64,000 nucleotides of DNA from Bacteroidales bacterium UBA4893 (GTDB lineage Bacteria; Bacteroidota; Bacteroidia; Bacteroidales; P3): assembly GCA_002399025.1 (NCBI GenBank), contig DHCV01000035.1:55637-119636 (forward strand). Direction: 5' to 3'. Shown here one piece after another: positions 54,277 to 61,872 of the stretch (position 1 is its first letter; each line of letters starts with the position of its first letter). A model generated the notes under the pieces. That model had not been told where the DNA came from and did not search any database. It worked only from the letters and a program-made list of their open reading frames with translations. A program made the position numbers and the translations under genes.

Positions 54277-55083
54277 ATGGAAGAGGATATTTATGAAGAC
54301 CTAAGCTCAGTGATAAGAAATATTGAAAAAATAACTTATACTGCAATTAAGAGTTCAGAAGGGATAATAAAAACTGAATTAGAGCTATACAGTATATCAA
54401 AATATAATGAAAATGGCTCTTTGATTTTATTAGGAAAAACTAATAATCTATTATCAAACAAAGGGATGATTGATTCTGGAAGTTTATATATTAATTTGTA
54501 TTCATACGAATATAATAAAGATAAGATGTTGATTAGCGAAAGATGTAAAAGTTCAAAAGGAGAATTGATACATAATTTATTCTATGAATATTCCCCTAAC
54601 GGAGATATAGAAAGAGCAAATAAATTTAATTCCAATGGCAATCTTATTAGTTCAACTTTTTATGATGAAATTGGAAATATTAGAGAAATAAACATATATA
54701 AATCTGACAATAACATAGATTATAAAGTGTTCATCAAATACGATTCAAATAATAATTTACTTGAAAGAAATACTTATAATTTAGATAGTAATTTCAAGCA
54801 AAAAGAAATCTTTAGGTATAATGCTAAAGGAGATAAAATTGAATATAGTTATTTTGATATAGATGATATTATGTATTCAAAATTCATTACTTATAAATAT
54901 GAATATGACAAAAAAGATAATTGGATAAAACGAATTACGAAAGATGAAGATAATTATAGAATAACAACAAGAAGAATTGTTTATTTTGGGGAAGACAGTG
55001 AAAATAAACCTCGTCATTGGAAATCTCCTTTTTATTATAGAATAAAAGAAGGTAGAGATGTCAATTTATTGAATAAATATTAA
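54277..55083 (+). CDS. Cytosolic YD-repeat protein, subfamily A (copy 4)
   Basis: The 268-residue protein resembles copy 1: an N-terminal cap (IEKITYTAIKSSEGIIKTEL), about six repeats (YEYSPNGDIERANKFNSNGN, FRYNAKGDKIEYSYFDIDD), YEYDKKDNWIKRI, YRITTRRIVYFGED and the WKSPFYYRIKE tail. Not exported. Its promoter carries the shared motif. Copies 1 and 4 are the outer members and copies 2 and 3 the inner ones, giving an A-B-B-A order. Function unknown. Confidence 0.7.
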   Translation: MEEDIYEDLSSVIRNIEKITYTAIKSSEGIIKTELELYSISKYNENGSLILLGKTNNLLSNKGMIDSGSLYINLYSYEYNKDKMLISERCKSSKGELIHNLFYEYSPNGDIERANKFNSNGNLISSTFYDEIGNIREINIYKSDNNIDYKVFIKYDSNNNLLERNTYNLDSNFKQKEIFRYNAKGDKIEYSYFDIDDIMYSKFITYKYEYDKKDNWIKRITKDEDNYRITTRRIVYFGEDSENKPRHWKSPFYYRIKEGRDVNLLNKY

Positions 55084-55092
55084 ATATATTTA

Positions 55093-55100
55093 TATCTTTG
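55093..55100 (+). promoter_or_regulatory. -7 promoter element upstream of the PD-(D/E)XK-like gene
   Basis: TATCTTTG followed by C, 89 bases before the start codon at 55189. The TTTGGCATAA motif is absent here. A 6-base dyad AAATCG/CGATTT follows at about 55113-55137. Confidence 0.45.
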
Positions 55101-55188
55101 CTCTACTTTAAGAAATCGTCCAATGCTTCTGCGATTTCATAGAGTAACAAATAATTAACAGAACCTTTAAATTAAAAAATTTATTATT

Positions 55189-56040
55189 ATGACAAATTCA
55201 GATGCAAATGCAAAAAAAATGTGCAAAAAGTTCTTAGAAAGAGAAGGGTTTATAAATGTAGCAATTAAAGGCAGTGATGGTTATGACATTGAAGGCTTTA
55301 AAGACGGTAAAAAATACTACTTTGAAGTTAAAAGTTCTTCTCGTAGAAAAAATGATGTCTATAGCGGTACTGTTATGCTAACTGAACTATACAAGGCTAT
55401 TGAAAATAAAGAAAATTATAGATTTATTATTTGTCGTGGTCAAAGCAATGATATTGATAAATGGACATTTGAACTTTTTGAAGTTGATGAATTTATGGAA
55501 TTTTGCGCCTTAACAACACCAATATTAAGATATGGATATCATCCTAATCCAAATAAACAGCCAAAATTTAATGTTAAAACAAAAAAAGCAAATGATGAAT
55601 TAATTAGATTAATGTGGAGCGAATATGGAAAATGGAAGGAAGAACAAAATGAGGAAGAGCTTGAAGAAATAATTGAAGAAATGGATTCAATAATTAATCT
55701 TAATAAATCTTGGGCAGACATAAAAGATAATTTGACTTATGATTTTGGGAGAAAAGCCATTGATGAGCTATTAAATAAAGGAGTTAATGATGAGCCAGAC
55801 CATAGAAGGTTTACAAAATCAATTAACAATGATATTTTTTCTTACATATATATAGTATTTGCGCATAAACATATTCATTTACATATAAATGTAAAAAATA
55901 CTGCTAAGGCAAAAGCAGAATTAGATGAAATCTTTCAAACATGTAAAGAAATAGAAATAAAGGAGATTAGCTCAGGTTTATCTTTAAATATTAAGGACGA
56001 AAAAGAGTATGGAATATTAAAGAAATGGCTAAATATCTAG
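55189..56040 (+). CDS. PD-(D/E)XK nuclease-like protein (DUF3883-type N-terminus)
   Basis: The 283-residue protein opens with a helix (AKKMCKKFLEREGF) and a restriction-endonuclease-like core, SDGYDIEGFKDGKKYYFEVK. D33, E46 and K48 give the D-x(12)-E-x-K arrangement of a PD-(D/E)XK site. The pattern resembles DUF3883 domains found in defence genes. Residues ~150-180 are acidic and helical, and the C-terminus (YIVFAHKHIHLHINVK) is a small beta-rich domain with clustered His. No methyltransferase or helicase partner is adjacent. Probably a DNA nuclease or DNA-binding derivative; target unknown. Confidence 0.68.
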   Translation: MTNSDANAKKMCKKFLEREGFINVAIKGSDGYDIEGFKDGKKYYFEVKSSSRRKNDVYSGTVMLTELYKAIENKENYRFIICRGQSNDIDKWTFELFEVDEFMEFCALTTPILRYGYHPNPNKQPKFNVKTKKANDELIRLMWSEYGKWKEEQNEEELEEIIEEMDSIINLNKSWADIKDNLTYDFGRKAIDELLNKGVNDEPDHRRFTKSINNDIFSYIYIVFAHKHIHLHINVKNTAKAKAELDEIFQTCKEIEIKEISSGLSLNIKDEKEYGILKKWLNI

Positions 56041-56100
56041 TAGAAAACCTTCTGAGCCAGAAATGAAATAATTAAATCATCTGAACAATTTTAACTAAGT

Positions 56101-56152
56101 GTGTGATATGTTATATTCTCTTTTAGATATATATATATCACACTTCTTTTTT
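56101..56152 (+). terminator. Stem-loop with T-rich tail after the nuclease-like gene
   Basis: GTGTGATAT (56101-56109) pairs with ATATCACAC near 56135-56143, separated by about 25 bases, and is followed by TTCTTTTTT. A long loop makes it weaker than usual, but position between two co-directional genes fits a terminator. Confidence 0.55.
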
Positions 56153-56156
56153 CCCC

Positions 56157-56194
56157 ATTGCTTCACTTTGGCATAAACAAGGATTTATCTTTGT
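56157..56194 (+). promoter_or_regulatory. Shared motif promoter, copy 5 (AAA/WYL operon)
   Basis: ATTGCTTCACTTTGGCATAA (56157-56176) and TATCTTTGT (56186-56194) with the 15-base interval. The AAA+ ATPase gene begins at 56236. This is the only copy not followed by a YD-repeat gene. Confidence 0.75.
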
Positions 56195-56235
56195 ATTTGA
56201 AAGGATAATTGTTTTACAAATAAAAGATAAAAGCT

Positions 56236-57993
56236 ATGGATGATTTATGTTATGAAGAAGGAAATGAGATTGAAATTGATTTTGAATTGGATGAGAATGT
56301 AAAAAAAGACATTGAGAAGTCTAAAAAGAAGAAAGTTCCAAAAACTATTTTAGAGAATATTGAATGTATTGTTGATGGGCTTGAGAAATTTAAACTTAGA
56401 GATGACTTTTTTATTGAAGCAAAAGCAAATATTGATTTCTTGAAAAAGAAATTGGATTTATCCCCTATTCAAATTGTCTTCTTCTCTTTGTTTATTGAAA
56501 GTAGTCATAATTCTTATATAGAAATCTCTTCTTTTACAAGAATTTTGGGTTGCCATTTAATAAGTCTTTTGAAATATACACATGAAATTGAAGGATTAGA
56601 AGAAAAGCATTTAATTAGAAGCAATGTATATAAAGGTCAAAAGTCTTATTCTGTTCCTTTTGAGGTTATTGATGCATTGAAGCAGAACAAAAAATATACC
56701 TATAAATCCTTAGAAGGGTTGAATACTATTGAATTGTTTACAGAAATAGAAAATCTCTTTGAAGAGTTTGATGAAGACACTTTGTCTCAAATGCAGCTAT
56801 TAAAAGAGTTAGTAAATTTAATAGAAAACAATCCTATGCTGAATTTCTGTAAACGAGTCAAGATATATGAAGATAATTTTATAAGCAATAAGAATTTTGG
56901 ATTATTTATGTTCTTCTGTTATCGATTTATTTGCCTTGAAAGCGAGAAAGTTAATCTCTCTCAAATAAAAGAAATATATGAGAATAAAAGAGACTTCTCA
57001 CAAATCAAATTAAGTTTACAATCAGGCAAAAACGAGTTAATTAAAAACAACATTATTGAATATGCTAACGATAATGGAATTGCAAATAAAGAGGTTTATA
57101 GCTTGACAAATAAAGCAAAAGAGGAATTATTTGTTGATTTAGAACTTAATAAATTTATTAGTAATAGTGATAATGGATTGTTAGAACATGGAAAGATAAT
57201 TGAAAAGAAACTATATTTCAATGAGGGAGAAGACTCTCAAATCAAAAAATTACAAAGCTATTTGAGCGATGATAACTTCTCTACAATTCAAGAAAGATTG
57301 GGAAAGCAAGGAATGAGGAAAGGCTTTGCTTGTTTATTTCATGGCTCTCCTGGAACAGGGAAAACAGAAACAGTATATCAGTTGGCTCGATTAACAAAAA
57401 GAGATATTATGTTTGTGGATATTGCACAAAGCAAAAGTATGTGGTATGGTGAGAGCGAGAAAATAATTAAAAGGATATTCGATAAATATAGAGGATATGT
57501 AAAATCTTGCAAGACTACCCCAATTCTTTTGTTTAATGAAGCAGATGCTATAATTGGTAAAAGGAAGGAAGCAAATTCAAGTTCTATTGCTCAAACAGAA
57601 AATACCATACAGAACATAATTTTACAGGAAATGGAGAATTTGGATGGGATTATGATTGCAACAACCAATCTAACACAAAACTTAGACTCTGCATTTGAAA
57701 GAAGGTTTTTGTTTAAGATTGATTTTCAAAAACCCAAACCTGGAGTAAAGGCTAAAATATGGAAATCTATGCTGCCTTCATTAACAAAACAACAAGCCAT
57801 AGAACTTTCAAATAGCTTTGATTTTAGTGGTGGAGAGATTGAAAACATTGTGAGGAAATATACAATTGATATCATATTAACCAATACGAAACCATCCATT
57901 GATAAAATTCGTATGTATTGTGAAACAGAGAAAATTGAAAACAAAAATAGTCCTAAAAATAAAATAGGCTTCAATTATTATGCAAAAACGTAA
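56236..57993 (+). CDS. AAA+ ATPase with N-terminal winged-helix-like region
   Basis: The 585-residue protein has an acidic N-terminus and a helical, wHTH-like region at about 60-330. A classical AAA+ module follows: Walker A GSPGTGKT at 370-377, Walker B LLFNEAD at 431-437, sensor 1 IATTNLTQN, Arg finger region FERRFLF and sensor 2 SGGEIENIV. The Walker B Asp is Asn; Glu435 is kept. That substitution occurs in a bacterial AAA subgroup as I recall and may not abolish activity. It shares its last 14 bases with the WYL regulator gene. Its promoter carries the shared motif. Likely a remodelling ATPase in a stress or defence role. Confidence 0.83.
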   Translation: MDDLCYEEGNEIEIDFELDENVKKDIEKSKKKKVPKTILENIECIVDGLEKFKLRDDFFIEAKANIDFLKKKLDLSPIQIVFFSLFIESSHNSYIEISSFTRILGCHLISLLKYTHEIEGLEEKHLIRSNVYKGQKSYSVPFEVIDALKQNKKYTYKSLEGLNTIELFTEIENLFEEFDEDTLSQMQLLKELVNLIENNPMLNFCKRVKIYEDNFISNKNFGLFMFFCYRFICLESEKVNLSQIKEIYENKRDFSQIKLSLQSGKNELIKNNIIEYANDNGIANKEVYSLTNKAKEELFVDLELNKFISNSDNGLLEHGKIIEKKLYFNEGEDSQIKKLQSYLSDDNFSTIQERLGKQGMRKGFACLFHGSPGTGKTETVYQLARLTKRDIMFVDIAQSKSMWYGESEKIIKRIFDKYRGYVKSCKTTPILLFNEADAIIGKRKEANSSSIAQTENTIQNIILQEMENLDGIMIATTNLTQNLDSAFERRFLFKIDFQKPKPGVKAKIWKSMLPSLTKQQAIELSNSFDFSGGEIENIVRKYTIDIILTNTKPSIDKIRMYCETEKIENKNSPKNKIGFNYYAKT

Positions 57994-58912
57994 GACAAGT
58001 AAGGATAAGTCGGCATATCTTTTTAAAAGGTATATTTGGCTTTTGGATATTATTTATAATGCCAAGAAAATTAGCTTTGAGGATATTAATCACAAGTGGC
58101 AGAATGCTACCATTAACTATTCTAATGAAGAACTGCCTCTAAGAACTTTCCATAATCATCGAGAGGCTATTAGTCAGATGTTTGATATAGATATTCTTTG
58201 CAATAGGAAGGATGGAAATAAATATTTTATTGAATATGAAAGTGATTTAACAAAGGGCAAGATTAGGACTTGGCTTTTGAATAGTCTTTCTGTAAATAAT
58301 ATCGTTAATGAAAGTCATAGGCTTAAGGAGAGGATTATTTTTGAAAATGTTCCTTCTGGTCAAATGTTCCTCACTCCCATTATTGAGGCAATGAGGGAAA
58401 GTCTTGCAATTAATATTACCTACCAAAAGTTTGAACATAACAAAGCATATACCTTTGAGATTCAGCCCTACTGCGTTAAGATTTTCAAACAAAGATGGTA
58501 TGTTGTTGCTTTCAGCCCTTATAAGAATGATGTTTTAATTTATTCTTTAGATAGGATTAAGGATGTTGAAACTACCTCCAATAAGTTTGAATTGTTAGAG
58601 AATTTCAATGGAGAGGAATATTTTAAGGACTCCTTTGGGATAATCGTTGATAATTACTTAGAAACGGAAGAAATTTTATTGAAAGTATTTGATGAAGATG
58701 TAAAGTATGTTGAAACCCTTCCTTTACATCATTCCCAAAAAGAAGTAAAAAAAGCCATTGATTACACAATCTTCAGTTATAAGATAAAACCCACTTATGA
58801 TTTTATAAAGGAAATCCTTTCACATGGACGCTATATTGAAGTCCTTTCTCCAGAGGGTTTAAGAAATGAAATCAAAAGAATCCTAAAAGAAGAATACGGG
58901 AGGTATATTTAA
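57980..58912 (+). CDS. WYL-domain transcriptional regulator
   Basis: The 310-residue protein has an N-terminal winged-helix-like region (LFKRYIWLLDIIYNAKKISF, LPLRTFHNHREAISQMF). A WYL domain lies at about 120-200 (AINITYQKFEHNKAYTFEIQPYCVKIFKQRWYVVAFSP) and a WCX C-terminal extension follows (EILLKVFDEDVKYVETLPLH). WYL regulators often control defence islands and sense nucleic-acid or nucleotide ligands. It overlaps the AAA gene by 14 bases, so the two form one unit. It is a candidate reader of the shared CTTTGGCATAA motif (inference). Confidence 0.88.
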   Translation: MQKRKTSKDKSAYLFKRYIWLLDIIYNAKKISFEDINHKWQNATINYSNEELPLRTFHNHREAISQMFDIDILCNRKDGNKYFIEYESDLTKGKIRTWLLNSLSVNNIVNESHRLKERIIFENVPSGQMFLTPIIEAMRESLAINITYQKFEHNKAYTFEIQPYCVKIFKQRWYVVAFSPYKNDVLIYSLDRIKDVETTSNKFELLENFNGEEYFKDSFGIIVDNYLETEEILLKVFDEDVKYVETLPLHHSQKEVKKAIDYTIFSYKIKPTYDFIKEILSHGRYIEVLSPEGLRNEIKRILKEEYGRYI

Positions 58913-59359
58913 TTATATATCCTTTATAGCTTTCTTTAGTATTGGGTGGATATGGTTTGGGAGGATTTCTTTTAGGGGAGTTAGGACGAAGTCTCTTTCT
59001 GCAATTAGGGGATGAGGAATTTTTAGAGTTGGAGTATCTAAAACAATATCTTCATAAAAGAGAATATCAATATCTATTGTTCTGTTTTGATAGCCTTTAT
59101 GCTCAGGGTTTCTTTCTCTCCCTAATTCTTTTTCAATCTTATTACATATCGCCAACGCCTCGAAAGGAGACTTAAGAGTTTCAAAAACAGCCACAGAATT
59201 AATAAAAGAATTTTCGCTTTCAAAACCCCAAGCAGGAGTTTCAATAAAAGAAGATTTCATAATCATCTCTCCAAGCTCTTCTTCCAAAAGCCTATAAGCA
59301 GAAAGAATAAACCCTTCCCTATCACCCAAATTACTACCAAAAGCTAAAACAATTTTCAT
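58913..59359 (-). CDS. folK: 2-amino-4-hydroxy-6-hydroxymethyldihydropteridine pyrophosphokinase
   Basis: HPPK transfers pyrophosphate from ATP to the pterin in folate synthesis. The 148-residue protein has FGSNLGDREG at its start, FINSVAVFET, and the signature NRTIDIDILFYEDIVLDTP containing the Mg-binding Asp pair, plus IPHPLIAERDFVLTPL. Length is typical. It abuts the WYL gene stop by one base and is convergent with it. A housekeeping gene sitting inside accessory sequence. Confidence 0.95.
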   Translation of the reverse strand: MKIVLAFGSNLGDREGFILSAYRLLEEELGEMIMKSSFIETPAWGFESENSFINSVAVFETLKSPFEALAICNKIEKELGRERNPEHKGYQNRTIDIDILFYEDIVLDTPTLKIPHPLIAERDFVLTPLKEILPNHIHPILKKAIKDI

Positions 59360-59431
59360 CCTGCAAAGATATTAAGTTTTTTAGGATTCTCTTTTAGAAA
59401 AAATAATAGATTTGAGAAATAAACTATTTAT

Positions 59432-59439
59432 ATTTGCAA
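59432..59439 (+). promoter_or_regulatory. -7 promoter element upstream of vsr
   Basis: TATATTTG followed by C fits TAnnTTTG, about 14 bases from the annotated ATG at 59453 (MDIWSKE); if real, the leader is very short. Confidence 0.4.
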
Positions 59440-59446
59440 TCAAATT

Positions 59447-59884
59447 TTGAAGATGGATATCTGGAGTAAAGAAAAAAGATCAGAATGTATGTCAAAAATA
59501 CGTTCTAAAAACACTAAACCTGAGTTGGCATTGCGTAAAGCTCTTTTCGCAAGAGGCTTTCGGTATCGTGTAAATGATATAAGATTACCAGGTAAACCGG
59601 ATATTGTTCTGCCAAAGTATAAAACAGTTATTTTCGTGAATGGTTGTTTCTGGCATAAGCATGAGAATTGTAAATACGCTTATACTCCAAAAACAAATAC
59701 TCAATTCTGGGTTGATAAAATTAATTCCAATGTAGAAAGGGATAATAAAAATTTGAAAGAGCTCAAAACCATGGGTTGGAATATTATTGTTGTTTGGGAG
59801 TGCGAAATAAGGCACATAAATAAGTACGACATTGTGCCTTTAGTTAATGAAATTGAGGCAACTTTGTTAGTAAATGTTCCATAA
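59447..59884 (+). CDS. vsr: Very short patch repair endonuclease (Vsr)
   Basis: The 145-residue protein is a full-length Vsr nuclease: MDIWSKEKRSECMSKIRSKN at the start, TKPELALRKALFARGFRYRV, the catalytic LPGKPDIVLPKYKTVIFVNG with Asp, then GCFWHKHENC with zinc-ligand Cys/His, and LKTMGWNIIVVWECE. Vsr nicks T:G mismatches produced by deamination of 5-methylcytosine next to Dcm-type methylases. No methyltransferase gene is present in the window, so this copy is orphan here, or its partner lies beyond 64 kb. The likely methionine start is at 59453 (second Met); 59447 is the first. Confidence 0.92.
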   Translation: MKMDIWSKEKRSECMSKIRSKNTKPELALRKALFARGFRYRVNDIRLPGKPDIVLPKYKTVIFVNGCFWHKHENCKYAYTPKTNTQFWVDKINSNVERDNKNLKELKTMGWNIIVVWECEIRHINKYDIVPLVNEIEATLLVNVP

Positions 59885-59981
59885 AATGATAATGAGATTT
59901 AATAAGAGAAGCAAAAAAAAAATTAATTGTTGTAGAAGATATAGTTAGTAGTTTTTTAAACAATTACTTAGATAAATATTA

Positions 59982-60662
59982 TTATTTCCCTTTTTGAGCA
60001 TTTAAAGAATTTTTTACTGCATCCATAAAACAATATGGTTTGACTTGGTTTATTTCATATTCAATTTTTACTTCTTTACCAATAAGAGCAGAATAATCAC
60101 TTTTCATTCTATCTAAAATTGTCATACTTGCTGTTAAAACTTCTTGTATTTCTCGATTTAATTCAATTAAATACTGAATTTCGTAGTATTCATATGATGG
60201 TATAGGAATAGTTGTATTATATTTATTTATGAAATTTTTATCCATTTTAAAGAATTCTTTTTTTTGGATATATAATGATTCAGGTATATGTAACCCCCAA
60301 TTTCTATGTGTATTTAAATCCGCTAATATATTCAATTCATTTTGGGACAAGTCGTTTAAAACAATACCCAATGAATTTCTATTTTTATATAGAATTTTTC
60401 TATATTTTTTATACGAAACGGCTTTCTTAGTTTCATCCCCTAATAGGTTAAATAAATATTGAAAAAGACGATTAACTTTATCACTTATTGTTTCGTAAAG
60501 TTCAGATTGAATAAAATTTTTATCCGGATAAAGTGATATTATTTGTTGTATTTCGTTTTTATACATTTTTAAGCGATTTGTTTTTTGCAACAAATCAACA
60601 ATCAATTCTGATAAATAAAAAATATAGTCAGTAATATCATTAAACCTAAACTCTTTTTGCAT
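59982..60662 (-). CDS. All-helical protein with HEPN-like R-x4-H motif
   Basis: The 226-residue protein is predicted alpha-helical throughout. It contains DLNTHRNWGLHIPES, in which R120 and H125 give the R-x4-H signature used by HEPN ribonucleases, positioned after a long helix as in HEPN folds. The rest includes charged helices (EIQYLIELNREIQEVL). No MNT antitoxin is adjacent, but the response regulator/GHKL pair lies just upstream on the same strand. HEPN assignment rests on one motif and helical context, so it is tentative. Otherwise unknown. Confidence 0.55.
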   Translation of the reverse strand: MQKEFRFNDITDYIFYLSELIVDLLQKTNRLKMYKNEIQQIISLYPDKNFIQSELYETISDKVNRLFQYLFNLLGDETKKAVSYKKYRKILYKNRNSLGIVLNDLSQNELNILADLNTHRNWGLHIPESLYIQKKEFFKMDKNFINKYNTTIPIPSYEYYEIQYLIELNREIQEVLTASMTILDRMKSDYSALIGKEVKIEYEINQVKPYCFMDAVKNSLNAQKGK

Positions 60663-60762
60663 AAAAGTAATTTTTTATAAAACTATATTTTGGATATTTC
60701 CAATTCTTATAAATTAATTGCAGCAATACAACTTAAACATTATTTTTCTTTAAGTTTCAAAA

Positions 60763-61872
60763 TTATTTCATCTTATCTATTATCAAATCACTATCTATAT
60801 CAGGAAAACCTATCCGGTCATAATATCTAATGAAACTTGAAATCATTGATTCAGCATACGGGCTGTCCAATTTTGCTAATCTTGTAAAATTATTCAAATC
60901 GTTGAAATCGACAGTTTCCTGGAGTTGAAAGTCTATTATTCTATTATCAATGAAAGGTGTTTGAGGTAAGAAGAAATATCTGTCACCTTTTCTAGATTCT
61001 ATCAAAGCAAGAAGACTTTCTCTATTATTAGAGCTCTTGTCTTCAGAATATTTTGTATGTTCATCAGTAGTCGATAATAACAATGTTTTTAAAAGCAAAA
61101 CTTTTTTTGCTTTTCTACCTAAACTTTCGCTTTTTTTATTAAACCGTTCAACGAAATCACAACTTGGGGTAAGTATAACAAATACATCTCCATCCTTTTG
61201 TAAAATCTCACCAAATTCATATTCATTTGTTTTATCTGTTGGGTATAAATAAAACTCCATAGGATGAACTTTGTCCTTTTTTAAAGTATCATCACCCAAA
61301 ATTTCATATATTGTCTCTTTAGTCAGTGATCTTCCAAATTTGCGTAGTATTAAATATCCCAGAGAAAAGTCATTACTACCTGGAGAAAACTTAGATCGTT
61401 CCTCATGGATTATATCCCAGAAATATGTTCTAAACTCATTTTCCAAATAATCATGTATATTTTCCTTGATAAATGGTAAATTGAATTTTACAAGACGTTC
61501 AATTTCCTTTTTTAAACCATCTATACCCTCACCTCCTTTTCTTACAACGCCAACAACCTGAGATTTTAAATTCTGCACATTAAATGTATTGCCTGAATAA
61601 AAAATTACAGGAACAAAACATTTTCCCTGAATTTGTTGTAGAAGTGAGAGCCCAGCCTGCTCCCCACCGTCATCAGGTTTGCCCTTGTAAATATCCAAAA
61701 TAATGATATGATATTTATTTGGAGTTATTCTTTCAATGGCATTATCAAATGTATCTACAGCTTCAATATTTATATTGAAATCACATAAGATTTCATCTTG
61801 CAGAACACTAACCAAATCTTTACGATTGTTTTCGTCGTCCTCTATGTACAATAAATTTAAATCCTTTCTCAT
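60763..61872 (-). CDS. Response regulator with unknown C-terminal effector domain
   Basis: The 369-residue protein begins with a receiver domain (1-130): D12 and D13, phosphoacceptor D60 in IIILDIYKG, S93 in FYSGNT and K112 in VVRKGG. Residues 140-369 are not a DNA-binding domain I know. They include YFWDIIHEERS, HPMEFYLYPTD, a VFVILTPSCDFV segment with an exposed Cys, and DRYFFLPQTPF. It overlaps the upstream GHKL gene by four bases (ATGA), so the pair is co-translated. The architecture suggests output other than ordinary transcription control, perhaps an enzymatic or protein-binding effector. Confidence 0.82.
   Translation of the reverse strand: MRKDLNLLYIEDDENNRKDLVSVLQDEILCDFNINIEAVDTFDNAIERITPNKYHIIILDIYKGKPDDGGEQAGLSLLQQIQGKCFVPVIFYSGNTFNVQNLKSQVVGVVRKGGEGIDGLKKEIERLVKFNLPFIKENIHDYLENEFRTYFWDIIHEERSKFSPGSNDFSLGYLILRKFGRSLTKETIYEILGDDTLKKDKVHPMEFYLYPTDKTNEYEFGEILQKDGDVFVILTPSCDFVERFNKKSESLGRKAKKVLLLKTLLLSTTDEHTKYSEDKSSNNRESLLALIESRKGDRYFFLPQTPFIDNRIIDFQLQETVDFNDLNNFTRLAKLDSPYAESMISSFIRYYDRIGFPDIDSDLIIDKMK

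Noticed and set aside
45400..55083. YD-repeat proteins as polymorphic toxins
   Set aside because: They are short, have no signal peptide or secretion domain, and lack a variable toxic C-terminus.
45333..56194. Sigma-54 promoters at the TTTGGCA...TTTGC motif
   Set aside because: The TGGC and TTGC blocks are about 18 bases apart, whereas sigma-54 needs GG and GC ten bases apart. The -7 box also matches the normal Bacteroidota consensus.
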